DNA of 64,000 bases from Nostoc sp. UHCC 0702 (lineage in GTDB: Bacteria > Cyanobacteriota > Cyanobacteriia > Cyanobacteriales > Nostocaceae), in contig CP071065.1 of the NCBI GenBank assembly GCA_017164015.1, positions 3,190,501 to 3,254,500 on the forward strand, given 5' to 3'. Under the pieces are notes generated by a model. It was not told the origin of the DNA and did no database searches. It worked only from the letters and a program-made list of their open reading frames with translations. Positions 55,835-64,000 of this stretch are shown here, one piece after another. Both the position numbers and the translations under genes were made by a program. Positions within the stretch are counted from its first letter, which is position 1. Every line of letters starts with the position of its first letter.

Positions 55835-56573
55835 TTATAGTACTTGTTCAACATCATATTCATCTATATTGATTGTATGAGCGATCGCGCCTCCTGAAAT
55901 CGCTTTTTGCTGCTGGATTAAAACATGCAGCACAGCTAGACTGAAATCTTCCTTCGGTTGAGGAATCATCTTTTGTAAATGCTGTTGATAATATGCTTCT
56001 AAACCAGGCGGGAGTTGATTGAAATCAAAAGGTGCTGAATAAAAACCTTCATTAATAGCGTTGATGATTTGACTGAGATACATAAAATTATTTTCGCACT
56101 CAGCAGTGAGGCGTTTGAGATTTGACCCCTCCCCCAACCCCTCCCCTGCAAGGAGAGGGGAGTAATTTTCTTGTTCCCCCCTTCCCTATGAGGGAAGGGG
56201 GGCTAGGGGGGTTAGGTTCTTTTCAATATAAGCCTGCACATCTTGTCGATTTTCTTCTGAATAATCAGCTAAATCAAAACTTTGGGACGGCGTTTCAATT
56301 AATAAACCAGACTTTTCTCTCACAAAAGGACGGCGGGTGAGGAGAAAATACACTTTCTGTCACATATTTGGCGAGGATAGCACTTTTTCCGCTACCGGGT
56401 ACGCCGATGATGGTGAAGTAACCCCGGCTATAACGGTGGAGAAATTCATTGATAGCTGTAAAGACAAATTCACGACCGACAAAATTACGGCTTTTTTCTT
56501 GAATAATTTGGTCAAACTCCGTCGGATGTCCTCTGGAATTAGTTTTGCTGGGTAGTCTGGGTGGTGAATTCAT
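55835..56573 (-). pseudogene. decayed STAND/AAA ATPase
   Basis: The N-terminal piece (56573 to about 56340) reads SRNFVGREFVFTAINEFLHRY and FTIIGVPGSGKSAILAKYV (P-loop). In another frame, the next 110 bp read RRPFVREKSGLLIETPSQSF and ENRQDVQAYIEKN, then a GC-rich hairpin repeat interrupts. Beyond it a third piece reads CENNFMYLSQIINAINEGF (to 55835). These are parts, in order, of the AAA/NACHT-WD40 type cyanobacterial ATPases, with a deletion after the P-loop. The gene is dead. ATG at 56571-56573. Confidence 0.8.
56126..56216. repeat. double-hairpin repeat inserted in the dead ATPase gene
   Basis: Contains CCCCTCCCCTGCAAGGAGAGGGG and CCCCCCTTCCCTATGAGGGAAGGGGG, joined by an AT linker. It lies at the break between two pieces of the ATPase. 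The CCCCAACCCCTCCCC core is shared with the MITE-like repeat at 32.4 and 58.6 kb. Confidence 0.75.
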
Positions 56574-56603
56574 GATGTTTATGATGTAGCTAATAAGTAG
56601 AAG

Positions 56604-57026
56604 TTAAACAAATTCAGGTTGTGATTTCTGGTTTAGTTGCAGATACTCAATCATCAATAAGCGTAAGTAATCTAACATCTGCAAATAGGCTTTAATTTGT
56701 CTGTATGCTTGAGGATTAGCAAAATAAAACTGAGCAATTACTGGAATATCAAAGACTCGCAGATTTTGTAATTTCTCAATAGCCTGTTGTTGATTTTCAA
56801 TTCTACCTCGTGTTTGAATTTGACTAGCGTAACCTCTAATATCTACTGTTAAAAGCTCTATTTCTTCTAAAAGTGTAAATTCTTCTTCGGAAGTAGAAGC
56901 TAAAACTGCAATTTCTTTTCGTTCTTGTTTAGTGTTGCGGTAATCCTGGCTTAACTGTTCTAATAATTGAATAATATAGTTTCTTTCTATTTCCGAATCT
57001 TGAGTATTTAAAGCTGCTTCACTCAT
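56604..57026 (-). CDS. hypothetical helical protein, partner of the next gene
   Basis: A 140-residue protein from ATG 57024-57026 (an upstream ATG at 57047 gives seven more residues). Acidic and helical throughout: NYIIQLLEQLSQDYRNTKQERKEIAVL and LLTVDIRGYASQIQTRGRIENQQQAIEKL. It has no membrane segment or known motif. It overlaps the end of the upstream gene by several nt, so the two are made together, as in toxin-immunity or toxin-antitoxin pairs (inference). Confidence 0.6.
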   Translation of the reverse strand: MSEAALNTQDSEIERNYIIQLLEQLSQDYRNTKQERKEIAVLASTSEEEFTLLEEIELLTVDIRGYASQIQTRGRIENQQQAIEKLQNLRVFDIPVIAQFYFANPQAYRQIKAYLQMLDYLRLLMIEYLQLNQKSQPEFV

Positions 57027-57363
57027 TATTGACTCCATAAGTAACAATTTTTTCTATGCCAAATTTATCAGACCGTACAATTAAATATTCATTACCTTTG
57101 CGATAAACTGCTGAACCATCCGAGCGATATCCAGTTTTAGGAACTCTTACTGCTCTCTTTTTATTAAAATTATCAGCTTTTCTTAAATATTTTAATGGGT
57201 CAAACTCTTTTCTAGAGGCATGGTCTAAAATACTTTGAGAAACACTGATATATGTAGAAGCATCCCAGCCAGTTAAGTATTGCTTGATTTCAATCACTTC
57301 ATCTTTAGTATATCCTTGACATAAATTTTCTAAAAAGGGGTCTTGTGTTGGTTCATCTTGCAT
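57019..57363 (-). CDS. hypothetical small basic protein, toxin-like C-terminus
   Basis: A 114-residue protein. N-terminal half acidic (LENLCQGYTKDEVIEIKQYL), C-terminal half basic with RKADNFNKKRAVRVPKTGYRSDGS and NEYLIVRSDKFGIEKIVTYG. The latter resembles the small RNase-type domains at the end of polymorphic toxins, but I cannot name a family and see no proven catalytic set. It overlaps the following acidic protein gene, so a toxin/neutraliser pair is a reasonable hypothesis. Confidence 0.5.
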   Translation of the reverse strand: MQDEPTQDPFLENLCQGYTKDEVIEIKQYLTGWDASTYISVSQSILDHASRKEFDPLKYLRKADNFNKKRAVRVPKTGYRSDGSAVYRKGNEYLIVRSDKFGIEKIVTYGVNNE

Positions 57364-57439
57364 CGATTTTGACTATAGTTGCTTTATTTAAGTGTTTAAA
57401 TCAGGTGTTGTAGACTATTAAAAGATAGTGGAGGTGGCA

Positions 57440-58003
57440 ATGTCTGTACAATTGCTAAGACGGAAATTCACAGTTGAGCAATATCATAAGATGGTTGAGT
57501 CGGGAATTCTCGCTGAAGATGACCGAGTGGAATTGATTCGGGGAGAGATTATTGAGATGTCGCCCATTGGGACAAAACACGCTGCTTGTGTAAATCGACT
57601 CGTTAATTTGTTGGTGCAGCTGTTGGGTAAACGCGTTATAGTTGCTGCTCAAAATCCCATTGCGTTGAACAATAAATCAGAACCTCAGCCAGATGTGGCA
57701 TTACTTAAACCCCGTGATGATTTCTTTGCCACTGCACACCCCCAACCCCAGGATATTTTTTTACTCATTGAAGTATCTGATTCGACTGTGATGTATGACC
57801 GGGAAGAGAAAATTCCTTTATATGCAGAAGCTAACATTATTGAAGTTTGGTTAATAGATATTAACGAGCAAATTGTGGAAGTTTATCAACAACCAACAGC
57901 CGCAGGATATCAGCATATGCAAAAGTTCACTAGCGGTGAAAGTCTATTAATTTCAGCTTTCCCTGATGTGAATATTACCGCCAATGAAATCTTTGGCAGA
58001 TAA
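57440..58003 (+). CDS. Uma2 family (DUF820) putative nuclease
   Basis: A 187-residue protein from ATG 57440, which GGAGG precedes by 7 nt; a GTG at 57428 is possible. Typical features: FTVEQYHKMVESGILAEDDRVELIRGEIIEMSP, then the PD-(D/E)XK core SEPQPDVALLKP, FLLIEVSDSTVMYDREEK and the late YAEANIIEVWLIDI. The Asp and Glu-x-Ser pattern of the family is present; Lys is offered by REEKIP. DUF820 is hugely expanded in cyanobacteria; role unknown, possibly transposon- or DNA-related. Confidence 0.92.
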   Translation: MSVQLLRRKFTVEQYHKMVESGILAEDDRVELIRGEIIEMSPIGTKHAACVNRLVNLLVQLLGKRVIVAAQNPIALNNKSEPQPDVALLKPRDDFFATAHPQPQDIFLLIEVSDSTVMYDREEKIPLYAEANIIEVWLIDINEQIVEVYQQPTAAGYQHMQKFTSGESLLISAFPDVNITANEIFGR

Positions 58004-58215
58004 AATTATTTCTCTTCTCATCCCTCTCTACATATTTTCAAGTAGCCAGGGGAGCAACAGCAGGAGCAAACTTAACGATCGCACTAATTACACCTTCAAT
58101 ACTCATTTCAACTAAAACTAGAGATAATTTTTACACCTGTAACACATGCTAACGACAGATGCTAAAATTAAGCAAATACATACACATATAATAGCGATCG
58201 CTTTGGTAAGCTGCG

Positions 58216-58545
58216 CTAACGCACCCTCTTAATCTCTTCCTCTGCGGTTCGATTATTACACTCATTGCCCAAGCCCGATCGCTCGCTCATATCCAAAATA
58301 CACTGAACAATGGAGCGATCGCACAGACATTTTGAGTTCTGAACTCGCAGTTTCAGCATCAAAGCCTCAACCGTCAGCCTCAAAGCCTCAACTTTCAGCC
58401 TCAAAGTCTCAACCGTCAGCCTCAAAGCCTCAACCGTCAGCCTCAAAGCCTCAATTTTCAGCCTTAAAGCCTCAATTTTCAGCCTTAAAGCCTCAACTTT
58501 CAGCCTTAAAGCCTCAACTTTCAGCCTTAAAGCCTCAACCGTCAT
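58216..58545 (-). CDS. possible heptad-repeat protein (doubtful)
   Basis: A 109-residue frame on the minus strand: about nine copies of VEALRLK/T (7 residues, a leucine heptad that would form a coiled coil), then VQNSKCLCDRSIVQCILDMSERSG. A GTG/ATG start at the repeat edge and no ribosome site. Because the DNA unit is 21 bp, frames remain open on both strands, so this may be a minisatellite only. The protein would be a plausible coiled coil, so I keep it at low confidence. Confidence 0.25.
   Translation of the reverse strand: MTVEALRLKVEALRLKVEALRLKIEALRLKIEALRLTVEALRLTVETLRLKVEALRLTVEALMLKLRVQNSKCLCDRSIVQCILDMSERSGLGNECNNRTAEEEIKRVR
58352..58545. repeat. 21-bp minisatellite
   Basis: About nine tandem copies of a 21-mer with the core CCTCAAAGCCTCAACCGTCAG, with variants CAACTTTCAG and CAATTTTCAG and one CAAAGTCTC. 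Variants occur in runs (two alike next to each other), the sign of stepwise duplication. Confidence 0.92.
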
Positions 58546-58558
58546 AATTTAAGCTTTA

Positions 58559-58720
58559 ACATCAAGCCTGGTTAAACAGTTATGATTTCCATAGTCATTA
58601 CACCCCACCCCCAACCCCTCCCCGTTCACGGGGAGGGGAGCAAAAGCAGAGCTTTGGCGGGGTAGAGTTCAGTATAATTAATAATATCATGTCCGTTTAA
58701 ACACTTATGATATCTGTGGA
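58559..58720. mobile_element. MITE-like repeat, copy 3, plus truncated copy 4
   Basis: 58559-58686 follows the 152-bp element of 32.4 kb (ACAGTTATGATTTCCATAGT, CCCCACCCCCAACCCC, CCCCGTTCACGGGG, GCAGAGCTTTGGCGGGG) with more changes. At 58687-58720 the beginning of another copy (ATATCATGTCCGTTTAAACA) is cut off, where the next repeat starts. Confidence 0.7.
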
Positions 58721-58728
58721 GGTCGGTA

Positions 58729-58863
58729 ATTGGGAACTTGTACTCTCGCAAGCCGAAGTATTGGTAATTGGTAATTGGTTTTGAGTATTACCTATTACCC
58801 ATTACCTATTAGCTATTACCAAGCAAACCGACTATATCGTAAGTAATTAGCCGAACTTGATAT
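58729..58863. repeat. dispersed repeats: 36-bp motif plus GGTAATT element, copy 2
   Basis: 58729-58764 is the exact 36-bp segment also found inside the ABC ATPase gene at 28510-28545. From 58760 to 58863 the sequence follows the repeat at 47073-47200 (GGTAATT heptamers, TTGAGTATTACCTATTACCC, AAGCAAACCGACTATATCG). Confidence 0.9.
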
Positions 58864-58911
58864 AACGTAATCAAGCAGACATAATAATAGAGATGTTTAA
58901 AATTTAAAAAT

Positions 58912-58943
58912 CCCCCCAACCTTCTAGAAAACAGGTTGGGGGG
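58912..58943 (-). terminator. intrinsic terminator of the gcv operon
   Basis: CCCCCCAACCT and AGGTTGGGGGG form an 11-bp perfect GC-rich stem. On the minus strand it follows the gcvP stop by 27 nt and is followed by ATTTTTAAATTTTA. Confidence 0.85.
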
Positions 58944-58970
58944 AGCAAATTTTAACTAAATTATATTGGT

Positions 58971-61892
58971 CTAAGCAGAATAAGCATCCATTGGCAGACA
59001 AGAACAAACAAAATTCCTATCCCCAAAAGCAGCATCAATTCTGCCAACGCTAGGCCAGAACTTATGTTCACGAGTCCAAGGCGCAGGGTAAGCAGCTTGT
59101 TCACGAGAATAGGGATGAGTCCATTCTCCAGTAATCAGACTTTCTGTGGTGTGGGGTGCATTCTTCAAGACATTATCTTCAGCATCCGCCTTACCAGATT
59201 CAATTTCGGCAATTTCTTGACGAATAGCAATCAACGCATCACAAAAACGATCTAATTCTTCTTTTGATTCGCTTTCTGTCGGTTCCACCATGATTGTACC
59301 TGCCACAGGCCAAGATACAGTCGGCGCATGGAAGCCGTAATCCATCAGCCGCTTCGCCACATCATCGATTTCGATGTTTGCAGATTTTTTGAGCGATCGC
59401 AAATCTAAAATACATTCATGGGCAACTAAACCATTTTTCCCTTTATATAAAACAGGATAGTAAGCTTCTAGTTTCTTAGCGATGTAATTAGCATTGAGAA
59501 TTGCCACTTTCGTTGCTTCGGTCAAACCAGCCGCACCCATCATGGCAATATACATCCAAGAAATCACTAAAATACTCGCACTACCCCAAGGTGCAGCCGC
59601 AACAGCACCAAGATGTTGGGAATCGGGAATTTTCTTTTCCCCACTCTCTACCACCGGGTGTCCAGGAAGGAACGGTACAAGATGAGAGGCTACGCCAATT
59701 GGCCCCATACCAGGGCCGCCGCCGCCGTGAGGAATACAGAAGGTTTTGTGCAAGTTCAAATGACAGACATCTGCGCCAATATCGCCGGGACGACAAATAC
59801 CCACTTGCGCGTTCATATTTGCCCCATCCATATAAACTTGTCCGCCGTGGCTGTGGACAACAGCGCAGATTTCTTCAATTCCCTCTTCAAACACACCGTG
59901 AGTTGAAGGATATGTCACCATCAAAGCGGCGAGTTCATGACTATGTTTTTCTGCCTTCGCCTGCAAATCAGCAACATCAATATTACCTTCTGTATCACAA
60001 GCAACTGCTACCACCTTCATTCCGCACATTACTGCACTCGCTGGGTTTGTCCCATGTGCAGAAGTCGGAATCAAACAAACATTGCGGTGTGATTCTCCCC
60101 GACTTTCATGATACTGCCGAATCACTAACAGTCCGGCGTATTCACCCTGAGAACCTGCATTTGGTTGTAGAGAAACTCCCGCAAACCCAGTAATTTCAGC
60201 TAGCCAAGCCTCAAGTTGCTGGAATAGAATTTGATAACCTCGTGTTTGCGATCGCGGTGCAAATGGATGTATCTTACCAAATTCCTCCCAAGTCACCGGA
60301 ATCATTTCAGCTGTTGCATTTAACTTCATCGTGCATGACCCCAAAGGAATCATCGATGTAGTTAGTGACAAATCCTTAGATTCTAACTTGTGCAGATAGC
60401 GCAACAATTCAGTTTCGGAGTGGTAGCGGTTGAAGACAGGGTGAGTCAGGTAACTGCTTTGTCGCACAAAAGGAAGGTGAGAAGCAGGAGAAGTTAATTC
60501 TTCTATGGTAAAAGGTAAGTCATCTGTGCCTGCGAAAACCTGCCAGAGGTCTATCAAATCTTCTGGTGTAGTTGTCTCATCCAGGGAAATGCCAACAGCA
60601 TCGGCATCAAAAATCCGCAGGTTGATATTTCTTGCTTGGGAAGCTTCGAGAATTGCTTGTAGGTTGTGTGTTCCCAACTCTACCCGCAACGTATCAAAGA
60701 CATTTTCAGAACTAATTTTATAACCTAAGCGTTTTAAACCTGCCGCCAAAGTTAAAGTTAATTCGTGGATATCCTCAGCAATTTGCTTAAGTCCAGCCGG
60801 GCCATGATAGACAGCGTACATGCTTGCCATCACCGCCAACAATACCTGTGCTGTACATATATTACTGGTTGCTTTTTCGCGGCGGATGTGCTGTTCGCGG
60901 GTTTGCAAAGCCAGACGCAATGCAGGCTTACCTTTGGCATCTTTTGATACACCAACAATTCGTCCGGGAACCTGCCGCTTATACTCTTCTTTCGTCGCAA
61001 AGTATGCCGCATGAGGCCCCCCAAACCCCAAGGGAATACCAAATCGCTGGGTACTGCCTACAGCAATATCAGCACCAAATTCACCAGGTGGTGTCAATAA
61101 AGTTAAGCTTAAGGGATCTGCTGCTACCGTCACCAATGCACCCTCAGCATGGGCTTTTTCAATAAAAGCGCGGTAGTCGTAAATCGTGCCATCACTTGCA
61201 GGATATTGCAGAAGTGCCCCAAAAATTGGTTGATCAAAATTAAATGTCTGATGATCACCGATAATCAAGTTAATCCCCAGAGGCTTCGCCCGTGTTTGCA
61301 ATACATCAATGGTTTGGGGATGGCAGTCACGAGAGACAAAATAGGCATTTGCTTTATTTTTGCAAACACCATAACTCATACTCATGGCTTCAGCCGCAGC
61401 GGTGGCTTCATCGAGTAAGGAAGCATTGGCAATTTCCAAACCTGTCAAGTCGATAATCATGGTTTGGAAATTCAGTAAGGCTTCGAGTCGTCCTTGGGCA
61501 ATTTCTGGCTGATAGGGAGTATAGGCAGTATACCAACCAGGATTTTCCAAGATATTACGTGCAATCACAGGTGGGGTGATGCAGTCGTAGTATCCCATAC
61601 CAATGTATGAGCGGCAAACCTGATTTTTAGCAGCAATTTTTTTTAACTTTGCCAGTGCTGCGTACTCACTTTGTGCTTCTGGTAATTGTAGCGGTTGATT
61701 CAGCCGAATTGTCTGCGGTACTGTTTTGTCTATAAGAACATCTAAATTAGGAAACCCCAACAAATCAAGCATTTGCTGGATATCATCGGAATTAGGGCCA
61801 ATGTGCCTTTGCGTAAAACTATTTAACTTTTGATTTTTTTTGTCTAGTAGCTGGCGATCGCTAGACTTAGGTATAGGGGCCTGTATTACCAC
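58971..61892 (-). CDS. gcvP: glycine dehydrogenase (decarboxylating), P-protein
   Basis: A 973-residue PLP enzyme of the glycine cleavage system, which recovers carbon and nitrogen in photorespiration. It opens with [17 protein letters not shown]; the PLP lysine is in [21 protein letters not shown] in the C-terminal half. [11 protein letters not shown] and YIGMGYYDC are further family marks. It is the fused (alpha-beta) form, as usual in cyanobacteria. The start is GTG at 61890-61892, preceded by GGAG. Last gene of the operon after gcvH, behind a repeat array. Confidence 0.97.
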   Translation of the reverse strand: MVIQAPIPKSSDRQLLDKKNQKLNSFTQRHIGPNSDDIQQMLDLLGFPNLDVLIDKTVPQTIRLNQPLQLPEAQSEYAALAKLKKIAAKNQVCRSYIGMGYYDCITPPVIARNILENPGWYTAYTPYQPEIAQGRLEALLNFQTMIIDLTGLEIANASLLDEATAAAEAMSMSYGVCKNKANAYFVSRDCHPQTIDVLQTRAKPLGINLIIGDHQTFNFDQPIFGALLQYPASDGTIYDYRAFIEKAHAEGALVTVAADPLSLTLLTPPGEFGADIAVGSTQRFGIPLGFGGPHAAYFATKEEYKRQVPGRIVGVSKDAKGKPALRLALQTREQHIRREKATSNICTAQVLLAVMASMYAVYHGPAGLKQIAEDIHELTLTLAAGLKRLGYKISSENVFDTLRVELGTHNLQAILEASQARNINLRIFDADAVGISLDETTTPEDLIDLWQVFAGTDDLPFTIEELTSPASHLPFVRQSSYLTHPVFNRYHSETELLRYLHKLESKDLSLTTSMIPLGSCTMKLNATAEMIPVTWEEFGKIHPFAPRSQTRGYQILFQQLEAWLAEITGFAGVSLQPNAGSQGEYAGLLVIRQYHESRGESHRNVCLIPTSAHGTNPASAVMCGMKVVAVACDTEGNIDVADLQAKAEKHSHELAALMVTYPSTHGVFEEGIEEICAVVHSHGGQVYMDGANMNAQVGICRPGDIGADVCHLNLHKTFCIPHGGGGPGMGPIGVASHLVPFLPGHPVVESGEKKIPDSQHLGAVAAAPWGSASILVISWMYIAMMGAAGLTEATKVAILNANYIAKKLEAYYPVLYKGKNGLVAHECILDLRSLKKSANIEIDDVAKRLMDYGFHAPTVSWPVAGTIMVEPTESESKEELDRFCDALIAIRQEIAEIESGKADAEDNVLKNAPHTTESLITGEWTHPYSREQAAYPAPWTREHKFWPSVGRIDAAFGDRNFVCSCLPMDAYSA

Positions 61893-61946
61893 TAATGAAA
61901 CTCCAGACGTAACTATTTAATATTTTGCAATAAATACTCTAAAAGT

Positions 61947-62110
61947 GGGAATTGGGAATTGGGAATTGGGAATTGGGAATTGGGAATTGGGAATTGGGAA
62001 TTGGGAATTGGGAATTGGGAATTGGGCATTAAATATTCTCCCTCATCTCCCCTGCTCCCCTACTCCCCTGCTCCCCTACTCCCCTGCTCCCCTACTCCCC
62101 TGCTCAAAAG
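61947..62110. repeat. GGGAATT heptamer array and CTCCCCTG block
   Basis: About eleven perfect copies of GGGAATT (61947-62026), then CTCCCCTGCTCCCCTACTCC-type repeats to 62110. It fills the gcvH-gcvP gap of the operon and would be transcribed with it. Confidence 0.9.
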
Positions 62111-62115
62111 CTCCC

Positions 62116-62502
62116 CTACTGTCCCTCTACCAAGGCGCGATACTCGTCAGCAGTCAACGCATCCTCAATTTCATCAGGGTCATCAACGCGTACTTTCAAT
62201 AACCACCCCTCGCCGTAGGGGTCGTCTGACACTGCTTCGGGATGATCAATCAAGGGTTCATTACGTTCTACAACTGTGCCGGTTACTGGTGATTTTAGTG
62301 ATTCAACGGCTTTGACTGATTCTATTGAGCCAAAAATTTCTTTCTTCTCAAGAGCTTCATCAATGTCTGGCAATTCTACAAACACAATATCACCTAATTC
62401 CTTGACGGCAAATTCAGTAATACCAATGGTAGCAATTTCACCATCTAGCCGGACGTATTCATGAGTATCCAGGTATCGCAAATCTTCAGGATATTCAGAC
62501 AT
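62116..62502 (-). CDS. gcvH: glycine cleavage system H-protein
   Basis: A 128-residue lipoyl carrier. The lipoylated Lys lies in [15 protein letters not shown] (around residue 62). [38 protein letters not shown] and the late [17 protein letters not shown] are typical. It carries the aminomethyl group between P and T proteins. ATG at 62500-62502. Its frame continues directly to a repeat block that separates it from gcvP. Confidence 0.97.
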   Translation of the reverse strand: MSEYPEDLRYLDTHEYVRLDGEIATIGITEFAVKELGDIVFVELPDIDEALEKKEIFGSIESVKAVESLKSPVTGTVVERNEPLIDHPEAVSDDPYGEGWLLKVRVDDPDEIEDALTADEYRALVEGQ

Positions 62503-62665
62503 ATAACTTACCCTCCCATATCACAAAAATTATTGTCCCAACAGTAATGCTGGTCATATTTGATAACGAACCTTACTGTAGATTGAGTACTTTACAACAC
62601 ATTATTCCTTAAAAACAGCAAAGGATGAAGTAGAAACTGTGAAGTATCTAGAATAGATTTAGACA

Positions 62666-62693
62666 CCCGGCTTCTTGAAGAAGTCGGGTATCT
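62666..62693. repeat. dispersed hairpin between gcvT and gcvH
   Basis: ACCCGGCTTCTTGAAGAAGTCGGGT, a near-perfect stem with a two-base loop, matching the terminator-like hairpin at 52063-52095 (there ACCCGACTTCTTCAAGAAGT). It lies in the 265-bp gap within the gcv operon, so it could reduce downstream expression or allow an internal promoter. Confidence 0.65.
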
Positions 62694-62767
62694 CGGTCGC
62701 AACTTTTGCATCAGTCCAAACTTGATAAAAAACTGTTTTTTGGGTGCATCAAGCACGCCTTCATCCT

Positions 62768-63898
62768 TTATCCTTTAGTTTTCGACCGATAAAAGGGACG
62801 TTTAACTACAACTGCTGGGTAAGCTTTACCGCGAATTTCCACTTCTAACTCTTGACCAATTGTCGCTAGCTTGGTAGGAACATAAGCTAAAGCAATGGGA
62901 TAACCAAGTGTAGGAGAGATAGTACCACTAGTAACTTCTCCAATGATTTTACCTGCTGATAAAACTTGGTAGCCATGACGGGCTATGTTACGTCCTTGCA
63001 TCTGCAAACCTACTAGTCGGCGCTGCACTTTAGTGGCTTTTTGCTGTTCCAAAACTGCCCGACCAATAAAATCACCTTTGGTATCAAGGTGAACCACCCA
63101 CCCCAAACCTGCTTCTAAGGGAGTTGTGCTATCGTCAATATCTTGTCCGTAAAGTGCCATTGCAGCTTCTAGGCGTAAGGTATCTCTCGCACCAAGTCCA
63201 CAAGGGATGACACCAGCTTTATAGAGATTTTGCCACAATTCTACCCCCACATCGGGATCTACCATCACCTCAAAACCATCTTCTCCGGTGTAACCTGTAC
63301 GGGCTATAAAGCCAGGTTGACCCAATACAGTTGCTTGTACATGAGCGAATGCTTTAATTGGTTGTAAGTCTTCTTCTACAAACGGCTGGAGATAGCTGAT
63401 AGCTTTTGGCCCTTGCACAGCAATTAAAACTTTTTCTGGTGAAAGGTCTTGAAATTGCAGTTCATTCAGGTCAAGGTGCTGTGACAACCATGCTTTGTCT
63501 TTACCTGTAGTTGCCGCATTCACAATTATTAATGCCCGTTGTATACCAGTAGTGTCTTCACCTTGATAATAAACAATGATATCGTCAATGATTCCCCCTT
63601 GCGGATTTAACAATACTGTGTATTGCGCTTGACCCGGTTGTAACCGATTCAAATCTGAAGGAACTAAACTCTGGAGTTGAGAAATCAAGTTTTTTCCCTG
63701 GAGGGTAAATTTACCCATGTGGGAAATATCAAACATCCCGGCTGTATTTCTTACAGCTTCGTGTTCGCGGCTAATGCCACTAAATTGTACAGGCATTTCC
63801 CAACCGCCAAAGCTGGTTAGTCGTGCTTTGAGTTCTACACCCAGTTGATATAAAGGAGTCCGCGCCAAAGTTTGAGCAATGTCTTCAGTATTAGTCAC
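62768..63898 (-). CDS. gcvT: glycine cleavage system T-protein (aminomethyltransferase)
   Basis: A 376-residue THF-dependent enzyme that releases ammonia and forms methylene-THF from the H-protein-bound group. Typical segments: FGGWEMPVQFSGISREHEAVRNTAGMFDISHMGKF, LARTGYTGEDGFEV-type (FIARTGYTGEDGFEV), CGLGARDTLRLEAAMALYG and GEVTSGTISPTLGYPIALAYV. The start is GTG at 63896-63898. First gene of gcvT-gcvH-gcvP. I see no glycine-riboswitch tandem in the 102 bp available upstream. Confidence 0.97.
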   Translation of the reverse strand: MTNTEDIAQTLARTPLYQLGVELKARLTSFGGWEMPVQFSGISREHEAVRNTAGMFDISHMGKFTLQGKNLISQLQSLVPSDLNRLQPGQAQYTVLLNPQGGIIDDIIVYYQGEDTTGIQRALIIVNAATTGKDKAWLSQHLDLNELQFQDLSPEKVLIAVQGPKAISYLQPFVEEDLQPIKAFAHVQATVLGQPGFIARTGYTGEDGFEVMVDPDVGVELWQNLYKAGVIPCGLGARDTLRLEAAMALYGQDIDDSTTPLEAGLGWVVHLDTKGDFIGRAVLEQQKATKVQRRLVGLQMQGRNIARHGYQVLSAGKIIGEVTSGTISPTLGYPIALAYVPTKLATIGQELEVEIRGKAYPAVVVKRPFYRSKTKG

Positions 63899-64000
63899 AG
63901 GTATTTTTGCGATCGCACCTCAACATCTATATCCTACGGGATGATTAACAAACCATGAAGGCTCAAGCCTTAACTTCACCACTTCACACTTCATCCTTTA

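Noticed and set aside
63899..64000. Possible glycine riboswitch before gcvT
   Set aside because: The 102 bp seen do not contain the tandem aptamer motifs, and the window ends too soon to judge further upstream.

Overview
The window looks like chromosome of a filamentous, probably heterocyst-forming cyanobacterium (Nostocales: Nostoc/Anabaena/Tolypothrix type). Evidence: many GCGATCGC (HIP1) palindromes, arrays of short tandem repeats (GGGAATT, GGTAATT, ACAACTG, ATGAGGGAG types) between genes, plant-type 2Fe-2S ferredoxins, a biliverdin reductase of the cyanobacterial BvdR type, DUF820/Uma2, DUF4058-like and DUF6887 proteins, and a chromosomal actin-like ParM/ParR-type pair. The species cannot be named from sequence alone.

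Layout. 1-5.1 kb: DUF2726 and DUF6887 small genes, thiC behind a TPP riboswitch, a decayed McrB-like restriction locus (in-frame TGA plus a truncated partner), and a DUF4058-like gene. 5.1-12.9 kb: solitary Phd/YefM antitoxin, pyrE, exported proteins, a CAU-anticodon tRNA, a CNNM/CBS transporter-like protein, queC, a Gfo/Idh/MocA oxidoreductase and a DedA protein. 13.1-14.8 kb: actin-like ParM and a coiled-coil partner. 15.3-21.2 kb: DUF4082 protein, a DxD glycosyltransferase-like protein, an ABC1/UbiB kinase and exported proteins. 21.7-25.4 kb: a 1241-residue NACHT NTPase with twelve near-identical 34-residue repeats, a plausible immune-type STAND protein. 25.5-32.2 kb: GNAT acetyltransferase, an unrecognised 313-residue protein, a double-domain oligopeptide-type ABC ATPase with an intergenic repeat lodged in its linker, an M15 peptidase and CorA. 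32.9-39.2 kb: a complete urease locus on the minus strand in the order ureA, ureB, ureG, ureD, ureE, ureF, [S23-like gene flanked by inverted heptamer arrays], ureC. Its UreB carries an N-terminal beta/gamma-crystallin domain. 39.6-46.2 kb: an IS605-type TnpB element, repeat-rich DNA, an SBP56 family protein and a DUF6875 protein. 47.5-52.0 kb: a tandemly duplicated ferredoxin gene followed by bvdR, map and a PD-(D/E)XK protein. 52.1-58.5 kb: pentapeptide-repeat, TPR and SDR proteins, a dead STAND ATPase, a small overlapping gene pair, Uma2 and a 21-bp minisatellite. 58.9-63.9 kb: the glycine cleavage operon gcvT-gcvH-gcvP.

Genes that work together: all seven urease structural and maturation genes; gcvT/H/P; the ParM/ParR-like pair; and possibly the ferredoxins and BvdR through bilin metabolism. 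Intergenic DNA is unusually rich in repeats. At least four dispersed repeat or MITE-like families occur more than once here, and these account for most of the long gene-free stretches.

The most unusual observations are the crystallin-UreB fusion, the exact inversion of an 11-bp hairpin loop between the leaders of the two ferredoxin copies, the S23-like gene bracketed by inverted repeat arrays inside the urease locus, and the repeat-expanded NACHT protein.
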